Shown: positions 15,957-24,431, numbered from the stretch's first letter. The stretch is 60,479 nt of DNA from UBA1764 sp045616685 (GCA_045616685.1 JAZLHF010000021.1:1-60479), one strand, 5' to 3'. Notes: a model not told the origin generated them from the letters alone. Program-made: numbers and translations.

Positions 15957-16382
15957 TTACCTCTTAAGTTTCTTAACTAAACTTGCTATTAATAATTTGT
16001 CATCGTATGCAAGATGTTCAATTTGATTAATTAACTCTTTGTTAGGATTAGATTCTATACTTACATATTCAAAGAATTCTGCCGGAGTAGTCTCTAGATA
16101 CTCGCAGATCTCAAAGAACATTGATAGCGAGGGGAGATTGTGTGCATTTTCTATATTGTTGATATAACCTGTCCCTTGCCCTAAGCTAAGGCTCATTTCT
16201 CTTCCTGAAATTCCCTTTAATCCTCGAAGTTCAGCTAGCCTAGTTGCAAATCCATTTTTAGCAATTATAGTGGTAGTCTTCATATCAGTATAATTGTACC
16301 TTGCGGCTCTTTCGCTTTTATCCTGTTTAACCGTATATTTTTCTGTTTTTGTATGGTTTGTGAGTGAATGCTTTTCTTTCAT
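15957..16382 (-). CDS. XRE-family transcriptional regulator
   Basis: 141 residues. A lambda-repressor-like helix-turn-helix covers about residues 44-102 (FATRLAELRGLKGISGREMSLSLG through LPSLSMFFEICEYL), followed by a short helical tail. The start at 16,382 is supported by AGGAGG seven bases upstream, although the first 35 residues look unstructured and a second Met lies at residue 34. An inverted repeat at 16,391-16,416 lies immediately upstream and suggests autoregulation. The downstream lipoprotein gene is the likely co-regulated target. Confidence 0.85.
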   Translation of the reverse strand: MKEKHSLTNHTKTEKYTVKQDKSERAARYNYTDMKTTTIIAKNGFATRLAELRGLKGISGREMSLSLGQGTGYINNIENAHNLPSLSMFFEICEYLETTPAEFFEYVSIESNPNKELINQIEHLAYDDKLLIASLVKKLKR

Positions 16383-16390
16383 ATTTTCCT

Positions 16391-16416
16391 CCTATGGGAT
16401 AATGCCCTATAATAGG
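16391..16416. promoter_or_regulatory. Inverted repeat, probable operator of the XRE regulator
   Basis: The core TATGGG-ATAATG-CCCTATA is symmetric and flanked by CCT/AGG, and overlaps the ribosome binding site region of the regulator gene. It lies between the regulator and the divergent EcsC gene, so it may control both. Confidence 0.5.
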
Positions 16417-16537
16417 AATTGAAAAAATTGCGAAGAGTGGTATATTTTAAGGGATATGCTAGATAGGATATACTGCTATGGTTATAAATTAGAGTTTTGT
16501 GGGTTGCGTGCAATTGCCTGTGAAAAAGGATAGAAAA

Positions 16538-17512
16538 ATGGATAAACAAAATAATGGTAAATTAAAGAAATTAACTAAAGAGTTGGTCTCTGAAGTATAC
16601 GAAGTTGCTAAGCCAAAAGTTAAAGAATTAGCTGATGAAATAACGGATAACGCTAAGAATTATATAATAGGTATGGCTATTCCTAAAGCAAAGGATATTG
16701 CAAAAGAAGTCGTTCCTGTGGCAAAAAATGTTGCTACGGCTGCAAAAGATAAAACGATGGAGTTGGCTAGTGGTATTAGTGAAAAGGCAAAAGCATATCT
16801 TACAGAGGAAGAAATGCTTTTAATCCTGGCTTCTTTGTATGATCAGACTATAAGCGGAATTCCCAAAATCAGTAAGCCGGTCGATGATATTTGTAATGAA
16901 TATTTAAAAAGGTATAAGGAACCAAAATTAGCGACAAAGAAATTATGTGCATCTGACATAGCAAAATGTACCACATCTGGTTTTCTTACTGGGTTTGGAG
17001 GGTTTATTACTTTGCCAATTACTATTCCGGCAAATATAACGAGTGTTTTATATGTTCAAATCAGAATGATATCTTCGGTTGCAAATCTTGCAGGTTTTGA
17101 ATTACAATCTGATGCAACTAGAACATTTGTATATGCTTGTTTAGCAGGTGTAAGCGTTGCAGAAGTTGTTAAGAAAACTGGAATTAAAGTTGGTGAGAAA
17201 ATGGCTACAAGTGCTATTTCGAAAATCCCGGGGAAGGCATTGACGGCGATTAATCAAAAAGTAGGATTTAGGTTAATCACAAAATTTGGCGAAAAAGGGG
17301 TTGTTAATCTTGGGAAAATGGTCCCTGTCGTTGGTGCTATTGTCGGTGGCAGTTTTGATTTGGTTGAAACAAAGATGATAGCAAATAGAGCAATTAAAGA
17401 GTTCTTTGATGGTGAATTTGACGAAGATGACAATTTAGACAATAGTATTATAGATGCCGATTTTGAGGTTATTGTTAATGAAGAATTAGAAAATATAAAA
17501 CAGTCAATTTAG
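16538..17512 (+). CDS. EcsC-family protein
   Basis: 324 residues from the ATG at 16,538, which has AAAAAGGA upstream; the frame extends 13 codons further without support. The first 95 residues are Lys/Ala/Glu-rich amphipathic helix. The core (TSGFLTGFGGFITLPITIPAN, SVLYVQIRMISSVANLAG, VVPVVGAIVGGSFD) matches the EcsC family, membrane-associated proteins of unclear function. It ends in an acidic tail. A membrane-linked DUF4230 protein follows 250 bp downstream in the same orientation. The accessory setting suggests cargo rather than a core gene. Confidence 0.78.
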   Translation: MDKQNNGKLKKLTKELVSEVYEVAKPKVKELADEITDNAKNYIIGMAIPKAKDIAKEVVPVAKNVATAAKDKTMELASGISEKAKAYLTEEEMLLILASLYDQTISGIPKISKPVDDICNEYLKRYKEPKLATKKLCASDIAKCTTSGFLTGFGGFITLPITIPANITSVLYVQIRMISSVANLAGFELQSDATRTFVYACLAGVSVAEVVKKTGIKVGEKMATSAISKIPGKALTAINQKVGFRLITKFGEKGVVNLGKMVPVVGAIVGGSFDLVETKMIANRAIKEFFDGEFDEDDNLDNSIIDADFEVIVNEELENIKQSI

Positions 17513-17764
17513 GTAAAATGGATAATGACTAAATTGAACTTGTGTTTGATGTGAGCCAATACTAGATATGCTGTTCTGGAGAGTAATCGGCTTTTTAAGA
17601 CTATAGATTGTGTGAAAAATTGCCAAAATGTTTGATGGATAAACAATACGATTTGGGAAATTAGTATGTTGCTAAGAAAAGTAGCATTCTAATAGACAGT
17701 ACTTATAATGTTTTACTTAATTATAGTTCAAATTAAATTAACTGAAACTGTAGGAGTTGGTAAT

Positions 17765-18478
17765 ATGAATAATGATAATCAAAAACAAAATCTCCCTAAT
17801 GAGATTAAAACGACCATGAATGATGCTAAGGAAAAAGTTTCGTTAGGTATTAAAAAGGGCTCTAAGGCGGTAGAGAAGGGCGCTCGAATTTTCTTTAAAT
17901 TTTTAAATATGCTTGTTATTTTAGCTTTGCTTGTCGGAGTATTTTTATTAGGCTGGAAATTAGGAGTGTCAAAGTTTACGAAAGAAACTTCATCTATTAG
18001 CATTGTCACATTAAAAAATGAATTAGCAGAAATAAGTGAGTTGGCAACCTATGAATATACATATACTGACGAGCTTGAAAAGAAAACTCAACTTCAAGTT
18101 ATGGATAAGTTGAATGTGCCATTTACTACTAACAGTTATAGGATTTGTTATTCTGGAGTAATTAAAGCTGGTTTTGATTTAAGTAGTGCTGAAGTTCGTT
18201 GTGAAAAGAACAAAGTAATTATTAAACTTCCAGAAGTTAATGTTTTAGAAAATTATACAAATAAAGATAGTGTTATAGTTATAGACCAAAAAGATAATTT
18301 ATTGAATCCAATAAAGATGCAAGATGTATTTGATGAAATTACAAAAGAAAATAATCGCCATCTTGAGGAGGCTATAAAGCAAGGACTATATGAATTTGCA
18401 ACAGAAAGTGCAAAAGTATTGATTAGAAAATTTGTCATTAATGTATATGGCACCGAAATAGATGTACAATTCCGCTAA
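17765..18478 (+). CDS. DUF4230 membrane-anchored protein
   Basis: 237 residues from the ATG at 17,765 (TAGGAG upstream); a longer frame begins at 17,708. The N-terminal 40 residues are basic and amphipathic. One transmembrane helix (about 47-66, MLVILALLVGVFLLGWKLG) follows, then an extracellular domain with the DUF4230 pattern (YEYTYTDEL, RICYSGVIKAGFDLSSAEV, KVIIKLPEVNVLEN). Function unknown. The segment 17,513-17,764 before it shows no gene. It is probably functionally linked to the EcsC protein only by proximity. Confidence 0.72.
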   Translation: MNNDNQKQNLPNEIKTTMNDAKEKVSLGIKKGSKAVEKGARIFFKFLNMLVILALLVGVFLLGWKLGVSKFTKETSSISIVTLKNELAEISELATYEYTYTDELEKKTQLQVMDKLNVPFTTNSYRICYSGVIKAGFDLSSAEVRCEKNKVIIKLPEVNVLENYTNKDSVIVIDQKDNLLNPIKMQDVFDEITKENNRHLEEAIKQGLYEFATESAKVLIRKFVINVYGTEIDVQFR

Positions 18479-18699
18479 AAAGATCGAATTGGTAATGCTT
18501 TAATCAGAATTGTTTTGTACAATCCCTGCCAAAGCAAAAAATCTCAGTTCTTTCCTCTTCATTACCAACATGATTTAGGACAAGATGACAGTATCAATCA
18601 GTATCATTCAATTTTATTTAATTCGGCCGGAGTCCTTGCACTGCAAGGGTTTTCGTGCTTTTTGATGTCAGCTCGTGTTAACCAGTTTTAACCAATTCT

Positions 18700-18930
18700 C
18701 GTTTAAAAAGTTAGAAAATGGTTAGAAAAGTGGACCTTGTCCTAAGGCCGGTTAGAAAATGGCATTGTTCAGCCCCCGCGTCTTTTTTCAGGACAAGGTG
18801 CATTCAAAAACATTGCTATTCTAATGGTTGGAGGTCACGCATTTTCATAAAATGGTTAGAAATTTTTTTACGTTTTCTAACCTCGTTGAAATTTCTGTTC
18901 TAACTGAACATAGCCTGGTTAGAATTTTCT
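18700..18930. repeat. Cluster of GGTTAGAAAA motifs, possible decayed element right end
   Basis: The gene-free stretch 18,479-18,985 contains GTTAGAAA motifs near 18,720, 18,751, 18,852 and 18,921. A 10-bp inverted repeat ACCTTGTCCT (18,734) / AGGACAAGGT (18,790) lies among them. The arrangement TTTAAAAAG-TTAGAAAATGGTTAGAAAA resembles the sequence just after the integrase gene at 35,153-35,185. I read it as the remnant right end of an older element whose integrase is gone; this is inference. Confidence 0.4.
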
Positions 18931-18985
18931 TTGATCTGTTTCATTGCCATTATTAACAGATCCCTCGTTTTTCCTGCATTATACA

Positions 18986-19567
18986 TCACAGCAATATCTC
19001 CATATATTCTCTAACTTTCTTATCTATATGAAATAGCTTTGCATAATCCATAAGATTGATAAGGTTTTTATCTCTACGCGTAACATATGTTTGAATTGCT
19101 GCCAGAAAATCTTGAATGTCAATATTGTTGCGGTTACGGACGACATCGCAAATTGTTCTTTCCAAATCATATATTGGGATTGTATGCCCAAAGTTCGATG
19201 GGGCAGTAGTTTTCCCAACTGCAAGCAGTTCCTTTTTTACAGTATAAACTTTTATCCCATCTTTCTTTAGTCTGGCAGTTCCATATCCAGAATAAAGCGT
19301 TATGGTATGCTTAAATGGAACTCGATCTGTTAGACCATAAAGAAATAGAGCATCCTCATGTGAAATAACCGCTGCAGGGCAACGAAGGCTTAAAATGTAT
19401 AATTCATCTTCAAAACAATCCGGAGCAGTGTAAATCCCATGAGCAACTTTTTCGTATCCGTTCTTTTGTATAAAATCATAATATGCAGTTTTATTTATAC
19501 CGGCATTTATAACTTTTTCTGTAACTAAAAGCCCAGTGTCATCTTCGAACTGTTTAATATCATACAT
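18986..19567 (-). CDS. AbiEi-like antitoxin, orphan
   Basis: About 193 residues. The N-terminal winged-helix-like region begins near MYDIKQFEDDTGLLVTEKVINAG. The central part, with GIYTAPDCFEDELYILSLR, SHEDALFLYGLTDR and PIYDLERTICDVVRNR, matches the AbiEi (type IV antitoxin) family. In complete systems the AbiEii nucleotidyltransferase toxin gene follows directly. Here no such gene follows, and the next 500 bp are non-coding. The ATG at 19,567 is my choice; the frame can also open four codons upstream at a TTG. It may be a relic or a solitary regulator. Confidence 0.72.
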   Translation of the reverse strand: MYDIKQFEDDTGLLVTEKVINAGINKTAYYDFIQKNGYEKVAHGIYTAPDCFEDELYILSLRCPAAVISHEDALFLYGLTDRVPFKHTITLYSGYGTARLKKDGIKVYTVKKELLAVGKTTAPSNFGHTIPIYDLERTICDVVRNRNNIDIQDFLAAIQTYVTRRDKNLINLMDYAKLFHIDKKVREYMEILL

Positions 19568-19659
19568 AACAATTACCAACTTTTGTGCTTATATCATATT
19601 TCATATTAGCACGAAAGTAAAGCGAAGAATATTTTTATTACGGCATACATATGATATTT

Positions 19660-19830
19660 GATCCAAATTCGGCAATTTTGCGTTTTGCCGAATTTCAGTG
19701 AAAATTCAGTGAATTTTGGATTAATTGTCCGATTTGTGGCATTTTTTGAAGATTGAATAGTCCGATTTGCTGCATTTTTGATTATGCGCAGGTATCGATA
19801 TGCTAGTTTCTTTGATTATGCGCAGGTTTA
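19660..19830. repeat. Hybrid repeat array: two type A units fused to two type B units, no ATPase gene
   Basis: The left part repeats the 11.5-kb hairpin (AAATTCGGCAA/TTGCCGAATTT), the TGAATTTTGGATTAAT tract and two 33-bp type A units (reference bases 19,730 and 19,763). The second unit runs straight into TTTTTGATTATGCGCAGG, the type B unit seen at 28,027-28,140, with a second B unit 34 bp further on (19,780 and 19,814). The structure is what a recombination between an A array and a B array would leave after deleting the DNA between them. Confidence 0.75.
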
Positions 19831-19881
19831 GATCTTGGAATTGTTATAAGAGTTACATATTAAATAAAACTTGAACAATGT

Positions 19882-19907
19882 TTGATATAGGTATATACTT
19901 ATATCAA
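19882..19907. promoter_or_regulatory. Near-perfect 26-bp palindrome, probable operator of the HEPN/MNT pair
   Basis: Begins TTGATATAGG and ends TTATATCAA with the symmetric centre GTATATAC. It lies immediately before the AAGGAGG ribosome binding site of the MNT gene. The MNT protein has an N-terminal ribbon-helix-helix-like segment that could bind here, giving autoregulation. Confidence 0.65.
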
Positions 19908-19921
19908 AAGGAGGACCTGCT

Positions 19922-20407
19922 ATGGCAACTACAGCACAACTTAAAGCACAAGCTAAATATGATAAAGAAAACACAAAACAAATTCTTTTGAAGCTTAACC
20001 TTGCAAACGATGCAGACATTATTGAAAAGTTGAATGCTGAATCAAATAAGCAAGGATACATTAAGCAGCTTGTAAGAAATGATATGAGAACAAGTTCTGA
20101 TGTGCTAAGTTTAGATTCAATAAAATTCTTGCTTATGCCAATCGTGAAGAAATACGACATAAAATCTTTAAGCGTTTTTGGATCATATGCCCGCAGTGAA
20201 GCAACAAGTTCAAGCGATGTAGATCTTCTTATTGAGGGCGGAAACTACAAAGGGCTGTTTGAATATGAAGCTATGATAGATGCGATGAAAAAAGCTCTTG
20301 GAAAAGAAGTTGATTTGGTCACACAATCAGTACTCGACCAGAGTAAGTCTAAAGCAGATTTTCTTTTTAAAGATAATATCGAAAGGGATAGAGTGGTACT
20401 TATATGA
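19922..20407 (+). CDS. MNT-domain antitoxin with N-terminal ribbon-helix-helix-like segment
   Basis: 161 residues. Residues 1-60 resemble a ribbon-helix-helix DNA-binding domain (KQILLKLNLANDADIIEKLNAESN then GYIKQLVRNDM). Residues 65-161 form a minimal nucleotidyltransferase with GSYARSEATSSSDVDLLI (Gly87-Ser88, Asp99, Asp101). In known pairs the MNT protein neutralises the HEPN toxin by adding AMP to it. The start has AAAGGAGG seven bases upstream. It overlaps the HEPN gene by 4 bp (ATGA). The fusion to a DNA-binding domain is a noteworthy variant. Confidence 0.88.
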   Translation: MATTAQLKAQAKYDKENTKQILLKLNLANDADIIEKLNAESNKQGYIKQLVRNDMRTSSDVLSLDSIKFLLMPIVKKYDIKSLSVFGSYARSEATSSSDVDLLIEGGNYKGLFEYEAMIDAMKKALGKEVDLVTQSVLDQSKSKADFLFKDNIERDRVVLI

Positions 20408-20745
20408 TTAAAGATGAACGTAATGGATTTTATATTTTAAAAATACAGGAGTATTGCGAAAGAGTCGAAGAGTCAGTAGCGCGCTTTGGAGATAGCTTCG
20501 AAACATTTACTTCTGATGCGGATTTCCGGGATGCTATTTGCATGAATATTTTTCAGATTGGAGAACTTGCTAATCAGCTTAGCGAAGAATTTAAAGAAAA
20601 GTATAATGACCTTCCATGGGATCAAATGTATGGTATCAGAAATAGATTGGCCCATGCATATATAAAAGTTGATGATGCTATTATTTGGGATACAGTAAAA
20701 AACGACATTCCGAAATTAAAAGAAAAGCTTGAAGAAATATCATAA
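20404..20745 (+). CDS. HEPN-domain toxin (HepT/DUF86 family)
   Basis: 113-residue all-helical ribonuclease toxin. The catalytic motif R79-x4-H84 followed by Tyr86 (RNRLAHAY) is intact, which argues for an active enzyme, and the usual upstream GELANQLS helix is present. It overlaps the MNT gene by 4 bp. A copy of the structured repeat starts 16 bp after its stop. The pair is a complete toxin-antitoxin module that could stabilise the island or act in defence. Confidence 0.9.
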   Translation: MIKDERNGFYILKIQEYCERVEESVARFGDSFETFTSDADFRDAICMNIFQIGELANQLSEEFKEKYNDLPWDQMYGIRNRLAHAYIKVDDAIIWDTVKNDIPKLKEKLEEIS

Positions 20746-20761
20746 GCTCTTACCTGCGAAT

Positions 20762-20885
20762 TCAGTCGTGACGGCCGGTTATAGGCTGCGAATTTTGCCG
20801 GAGCAAGGCGTTTAGATAGTTTGTGACAAAATACCCTGTCAATTCCATACGGCCACGAGGCGCTATCATATCTCGCAAAATTTTC
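20762..20885. ncRNA. Structured element, copy 2, 5' portion
   Basis: Begins TCAGTCGTGACGGCCGGTT, as copy 3 does, and keeps the CCGG...CCGGAGCAAGG block and the closing CCACGAGGCGC. Similarity fades near 20,885, before the GC-rich hairpin and the final hairpin. Those missing parts occur at 21,486-21,567, beyond an inserted gene. The outer stem has drifted (CGTGAC against GGCCACG). Confidence 0.5.
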
Positions 20886-20999
20886 ATTTTGCATTATGAA
20901 GCAGGAGGTATGTTTTATGTTTTTACGTAATATTAGTTCTCGTAAAAGGTTTGCTATACTGCATATGATTATCCTTGGTATAAAAAGGAGATTTTAAGT

Positions 21000-21443
21000 A
21001 TGGATTTAATAGAAGCAATTATTATTTATAAAGAATATAGTAATACTTGCCCGTTCTTTATCCTTGAAACAAAGAAATATTTCTTATTTCCTAGTCAATC
21101 GAGCATGGTTGGTATTTATAATATGCCTTTCATAGTTGTCAATAAGCAGCGTAAATCAGGTAATCTTATGCATATTTCTGAATATGTTAAGGACAAACAT
21201 GATGATGTTGTGCAAGAGTATGGAGAAGATCAGATAAGAACTGCCTGGCGAACCATTTTAGAAAAAGATTTTTTTAAGACTGGTAAATTGTTAGTAAAAT
21301 TTAAAGGTGCAAATACGTATAGTTTAACTGCTAATAAAATGTATAATGTGCTTTCTATTGAGGACAGTAGATATAAAGTAATTGATGAAACTGGGCAAGA
21401 ACGATTTTACCCATCGAAAGTCTTTGAAATCATTGAAGAATAA
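21000..21443 (+). CDS. Hypothetical protein inserted within structured element copy 2
   Basis: 147-residue soluble protein that I do not recognise. Its last 40 residues (KMYNVLSIEDSRYKVIDETG then FYPSKVFEIIEE) resemble a small beta-barrel tail found at the end of various Firmicute proteins. The start has AAAAGGAG upstream. The gene, with about 115 bp of leader, separates the two halves of a structured element that is continuous elsewhere, so it appears to have been inserted or exchanged as a unit. Confidence 0.6.
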   Translation: MDLIEAIIIYKEYSNTCPFFILETKKYFLFPSQSSMVGIYNMPFIVVNKQRKSGNLMHISEYVKDKHDDVVQEYGEDQIRTAWRTILEKDFFKTGKLLVKFKGANTYSLTANKMYNVLSIEDSRYKVIDETGQERFYPSKVFEIIEE

Positions 21444-21485
21444 TAGTTCTTTTATTCGCAGTGTAAGTTTGCCGATTGCAATATT

Positions 21486-21567
21486 TGCGCGATGCGGAGC
21501 GGGAGTCTGCAAAATAAATTAGCAGCTCCTGACGGAAGTGTTAGTAATTCAGTCAGGGGCTGCTTTA
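21486..21567. ncRNA. Structured element, copy 2, 3' portion with final hairpin
   Basis: Contains TCTGCAAAATAAATTAGCAG and the final long hairpin GCAGCTCCTGAC...GTCAGGGGCTGC followed by TTTA. It corresponds to the last 80 bp of copies 1 and 3. It directly precedes a truncated hsdM fragment, so it also marks a recombination boundary. Confidence 0.55.
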
Positions 21568-21587
21568 GGTTTAAAACTCTATGAACC

Positions 21588-21872
21588 GTGCTTTCCGATG
21601 AAGAAGTAAACAAGATAATTGATACATTTATCAATGCCAAAGTTGAAGATGATTTTAGTGTAGTTGTTAAATATGAGGACATAGAAAAGAAAGGCTATTC
21701 ATTCTCTGCAGGTCAGTACTTTGAAGTCAAAATCGAGTATGTTGATATAACACCTGAAGAGTTTGAAGCAAAGATGAATGCATATAAGTCAGACTTGAAA
21801 GAAAAGTTTGATGAAGGGCATAAACTTGAAAAAGAAATCATAGAGCAGATTGGAGGTTTGTTCTATGAGTAA
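21588..21872 (+). pseudogene. hsdM: Truncated type I methyltransferase subunit, C-terminal fragment
   Basis: About 94 codons match the extreme C-terminus of HsdM (EDDFSVVVKYEDIEKKGYSF, SAGQYFEVKIEYVDITPEEF, and the final GHKLEKEIIEQIGGLFYE). The SAM-binding and NPPF-type catalytic regions, roughly 400 residues, are missing. The fragment starts about 20 bp after the structured-element hairpin, with no plausible start codon context. The end overlaps the hsdS start by 8 bp, the normal operon arrangement. Methylation activity is impossible from this fragment. Confidence 0.85.
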
Positions 21873-23125
21873 GGTAAGGTTATCGGTTCTAATTGACAAT
21901 TTTGGTGATGGCATTCACGGAACGCCGAATTATGATAAGTTTGGTGAGTATTATTTTATTAATGGTAACAATTTGTTGAATGGGAAAATTGTTATTACTG
22001 ATAATACGCAACGAATTAGCGCAGATGAATATGAAGCAATAAAGCGCCCTTTATCTGATAGAACGGTTTTATTATCTATGTAATGGAACTCTTGGTAATA
22101 CCGCATTCTATAAGGGTGAGAAAATCGCTTTAGGCAAGAGTGCTTGTTATATAAATCTTAAAGAAGATTGTGACAAGGAATTCTTTAGATATGTGTTAGA
22201 AACTAAAGAATTCAAGGAATATATGTATAGAGTGGCAGGTGGCTCAACAATTAAAAATTTTGCGCCATCACAAGTTGGAGAGTACGAGATAGACCTACCA
22301 CCAAAGGAATCCCGTCCTAAAATCGCAAAAATTTTAAAAGGAATTGATAGTAAAATTGAGAACAATAATGGCATTTGCTCCGACCTTGAATCAATGGCAA
22401 AACTTCTTTACGATTATTGGTTTGTTCAGTTTGATTTTCCTGATGAGAATGGGAAGCCTTATAAATCATCAGGCGGAAAGATGGTCTGGAATGAAGAACT
22501 GAAAAGAGAAATACCTGCAGGATGGGAAGTTTTTTCATTATCAAGATGCGTTAAATCTATCAATACAGGTTTAAATCCAAGAGACAATTTCAAGTTGAAT
22601 ATTGGTGGCAGAATTAAATATTTGACGGTTAAAAATCTAACCACTGACGGAATTATAGATTTCTCTACTTGCGATTTCATTGATGAAGATGCAAGAGCCA
22701 TTGTTCATAAGCGCTCAGATATTAAGATCGGAGACATATTATTTGCGAGTGTTGCACCATTGGGGAGATGTGCCATCATTATGGATAATCCTGAAAATTG
22801 GGACATCAATGAATCTGTTTTCTCTATAAGACCAAAGCCAGGTATAGTTTCTTCCAATTACCTTTATTCCATATTTACAAGTAACGAATTTGTTAAAAGA
22901 GCGGAAAACACTTCAACAGGCAGCGTGTTTAAAGGTATAAGGATAAATGACTTGCTGGCAACAAAGATTCTTATACCTAATAAAGATGTCCTGATACAAT
23001 TTGATAATGCATTACAAAAGTACTATGAATTGAAGAATTGCCATTTCAATGAAAATCAACAACTTACATCTCTTCGAGACTTCTTACTTCCAATGTTAAT
23101 GAATGGACAGGTTAAGGTCAAATGA
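21865..23125 (+). pseudogene. hsdS: Type I restriction specificity subunit, frameshifted
   Basis: The frame from the ATG at 21,865 reads MSKVRLSVLIDNFGDGIHGT to LLSM and then hits a stop at 22,081. Removing one T at 22,081 restores a continuous product (LLSM-NGTLGNTAFYKGEKIAL) through to KVK at 23,125. The restored protein has two target-recognition domains and the central LESMAKLLYDYWFVQFDFP conserved region. The site is not a long homopolymer, so programmed slippage is unlikely. With hsdM truncated and hsdR absent, the system is dead, although an isolated second recognition domain (from 22,193) could still be made. Confidence 0.85.
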
Positions 23126-23433
23126 ATATAAATGAAGCCACAAATGCAAGAATGGTTGCAAAGGTATATGAACAAGAACAAGCCATTCAGCGAGAAGAAC
23201 AAAGGCATAAAACTGCATTGGAAGAAGGTGCAAAGGCAAGTTCCAAATCTATAGAACTATTGCAACAGCAGTTATCAGAACTGCAAGAGCAAAACAAGAC
23301 TCTTTCAGAAGGCTATGATGTTGCTATGAAAGAACTGGAACAAGCAAAGAAGTCTGGTAGGATTGATAGAATAATTGCTATTGTCTCAATCATTATAGCA
23401 ATCGCAAGTTTGATAAAAAGTTTTATTGGATAA
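23122..23433 (+). CDS. Small coiled-coil protein with C-terminal membrane helix
   Basis: 103 residues. Positions 10-80 are strongly heptad-like and rich in Gln, Glu and Lys. Positions 82-102 (DRIIAIVSIIIAIASLIKSF) form one membrane anchor. It overlaps the hsdS stop by 4 bp (ATGA), the position often filled by accessory genes inside type I restriction operons. Function unknown. Confidence 0.6.
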   Translation: MNINEATNARMVAKVYEQEQAIQREEQRHKTALEEGAKASSKSIELLQQQLSELQEQNKTLSEGYDVAMKELEQAKKSGRIDRIIAIVSIIIAIASLIKSFIG

Positions 23434-23482
23434 GTAATATACTCGCAGTATTTACATATGCTTTATTGGGAGGGCTAGTAAT

Positions 23483-23989
23483 ATGAATAAATTATTGAGT
23501 GAAAAAGATGTTAAAAAACTTCTAAAAATTAAAGACTTTAGAAGTCTGTCAAAGGAAAATGTAATAGAGTTTGCATCACGAATGTCTGAAATGGACCCGA
23601 AAGTTGCTTTAAAGGCTCTGGAACAGTTCCCTGACTTCGCAAAACAGGTTGGCGAAGCGGTAAAAGAATACTCTAAAATTGTTCAAAAAGCATTAAAATC
23701 TGCCGATGATAACAGCAAGCAACTGTATGAAAACGACAAGATAATCTTGAAATCACTTTCAGTAATGCTGGAAAAGGGCGAGAACCTATCATTCGAAGAG
23801 AAACAATTCATTATTAATGAAATGGAAATCATATCTTCTAGAGAGGCATATAAAGATACTGAACATAAGAAGTTTTTAGTTGCAATGGCAAGCATTGTAG
23901 GTGGTGCCGCAGTAAGTGCTTTGGCAATTGGTGTTGCTGTATTAACAGGCGGAAGAGTAACTTTACCAAGTTTTATTTCAAAAGGATAG
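23483..23989 (+). CDS. Hypothetical helical protein with C-terminal hydrophobic segment
   Basis: 168 residues behind a GGGAGGG-like binding site. The first 130 residues are charged and helical. The last 30 contain FLVAMASIVGGAAVSALAIGVAVLTGG, a glycine- and alanine-rich hydrophobic stretch that could insert in membranes. It follows the coiled-coil protein by 50 bp and is followed by a terminator at 24,067. I do not recognise a family. Confidence 0.55.
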   Translation: MNKLLSEKDVKKLLKIKDFRSLSKENVIEFASRMSEMDPKVALKALEQFPDFAKQVGEAVKEYSKIVQKALKSADDNSKQLYENDKIILKSLSVMLEKGENLSFEEKQFIINEMEIISSREAYKDTEHKKFLVAMASIVGGAAVSALAIGVAVLTGGRVTLPSFISKG

Positions 23990-24066
23990 TAACTTCATTA
24001 CATTGCATACTTTAGTGTGCTAAAGTGTATTGAAGAGGATTATACTATACCCTTTTTAAGATAGAG

Positions 24067-24089
24067 CAGGACTGGAATCTCCAGCCCTG
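24067..24089 (+). terminator. Rho-independent terminator
   Basis: Stem CAGGACTGG/CCAGCCCTG with one mismatch and a 5-base loop, followed by TTTTTATTT. It ends the hsdS-containing transcript. The remaining bases to 24,390 show no supportable gene. Confidence 0.75.
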
Positions 24090-24390
24090 TTTTTATTTAC
24101 GTTTTTTGATACGTTTCCTTAGCCCGCTTCTGGTCCAGATGCAGCAGAAGGATGAAAAAGATATCAAGAAAATGTGGCGTATCCGACGTCAGTCATCAGA
24201 TGTAAGCGGTAAAATAAATTCCATAGATGGAAAAATACTTGCCGGTTACATTTTTGTATGCTCAAGGTTTTTCTCAAGATTTTTTGTGCCTTGAAAAAGG
24301 GGTTGGTCAGGATTATTTTTGTCTTAGTCTCTGCGATTAAAAATAACCTTGAGAATTTCAAGTTTTTTCCGTTTAGAAAAAAACAAAAGA

Positions 24391-24431
24391 AAAACCTTGA
24401 GTATCAATTTTCATTGATATTTCAAGGTTTT
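24391..24431 (-). terminator. Original tRNA-Thr terminator, now displaced
   Basis: On the minus strand, directly after the 3' tRNA fragment, AAAACCTTGA pairs with TCAAGGTTTT around an ATCAATgaaaATTGAT inner stem. It is followed by a T-rich run. This looks like the native terminator of the tRNA-Thr transcript before integration. Confidence 0.65.

Noticed and set aside
22060..22100. Phase-variable or programmed frameshift in hsdS
   Set aside because: The extra T is in ATGTAATGG, not in a homopolymer or slippery sequence, and hsdM is also truncated.
24106..24294. 62-codon plus-strand ORF before the element
   Set aside because: No ribosome binding site or recognisable product; it lies just after a terminator.
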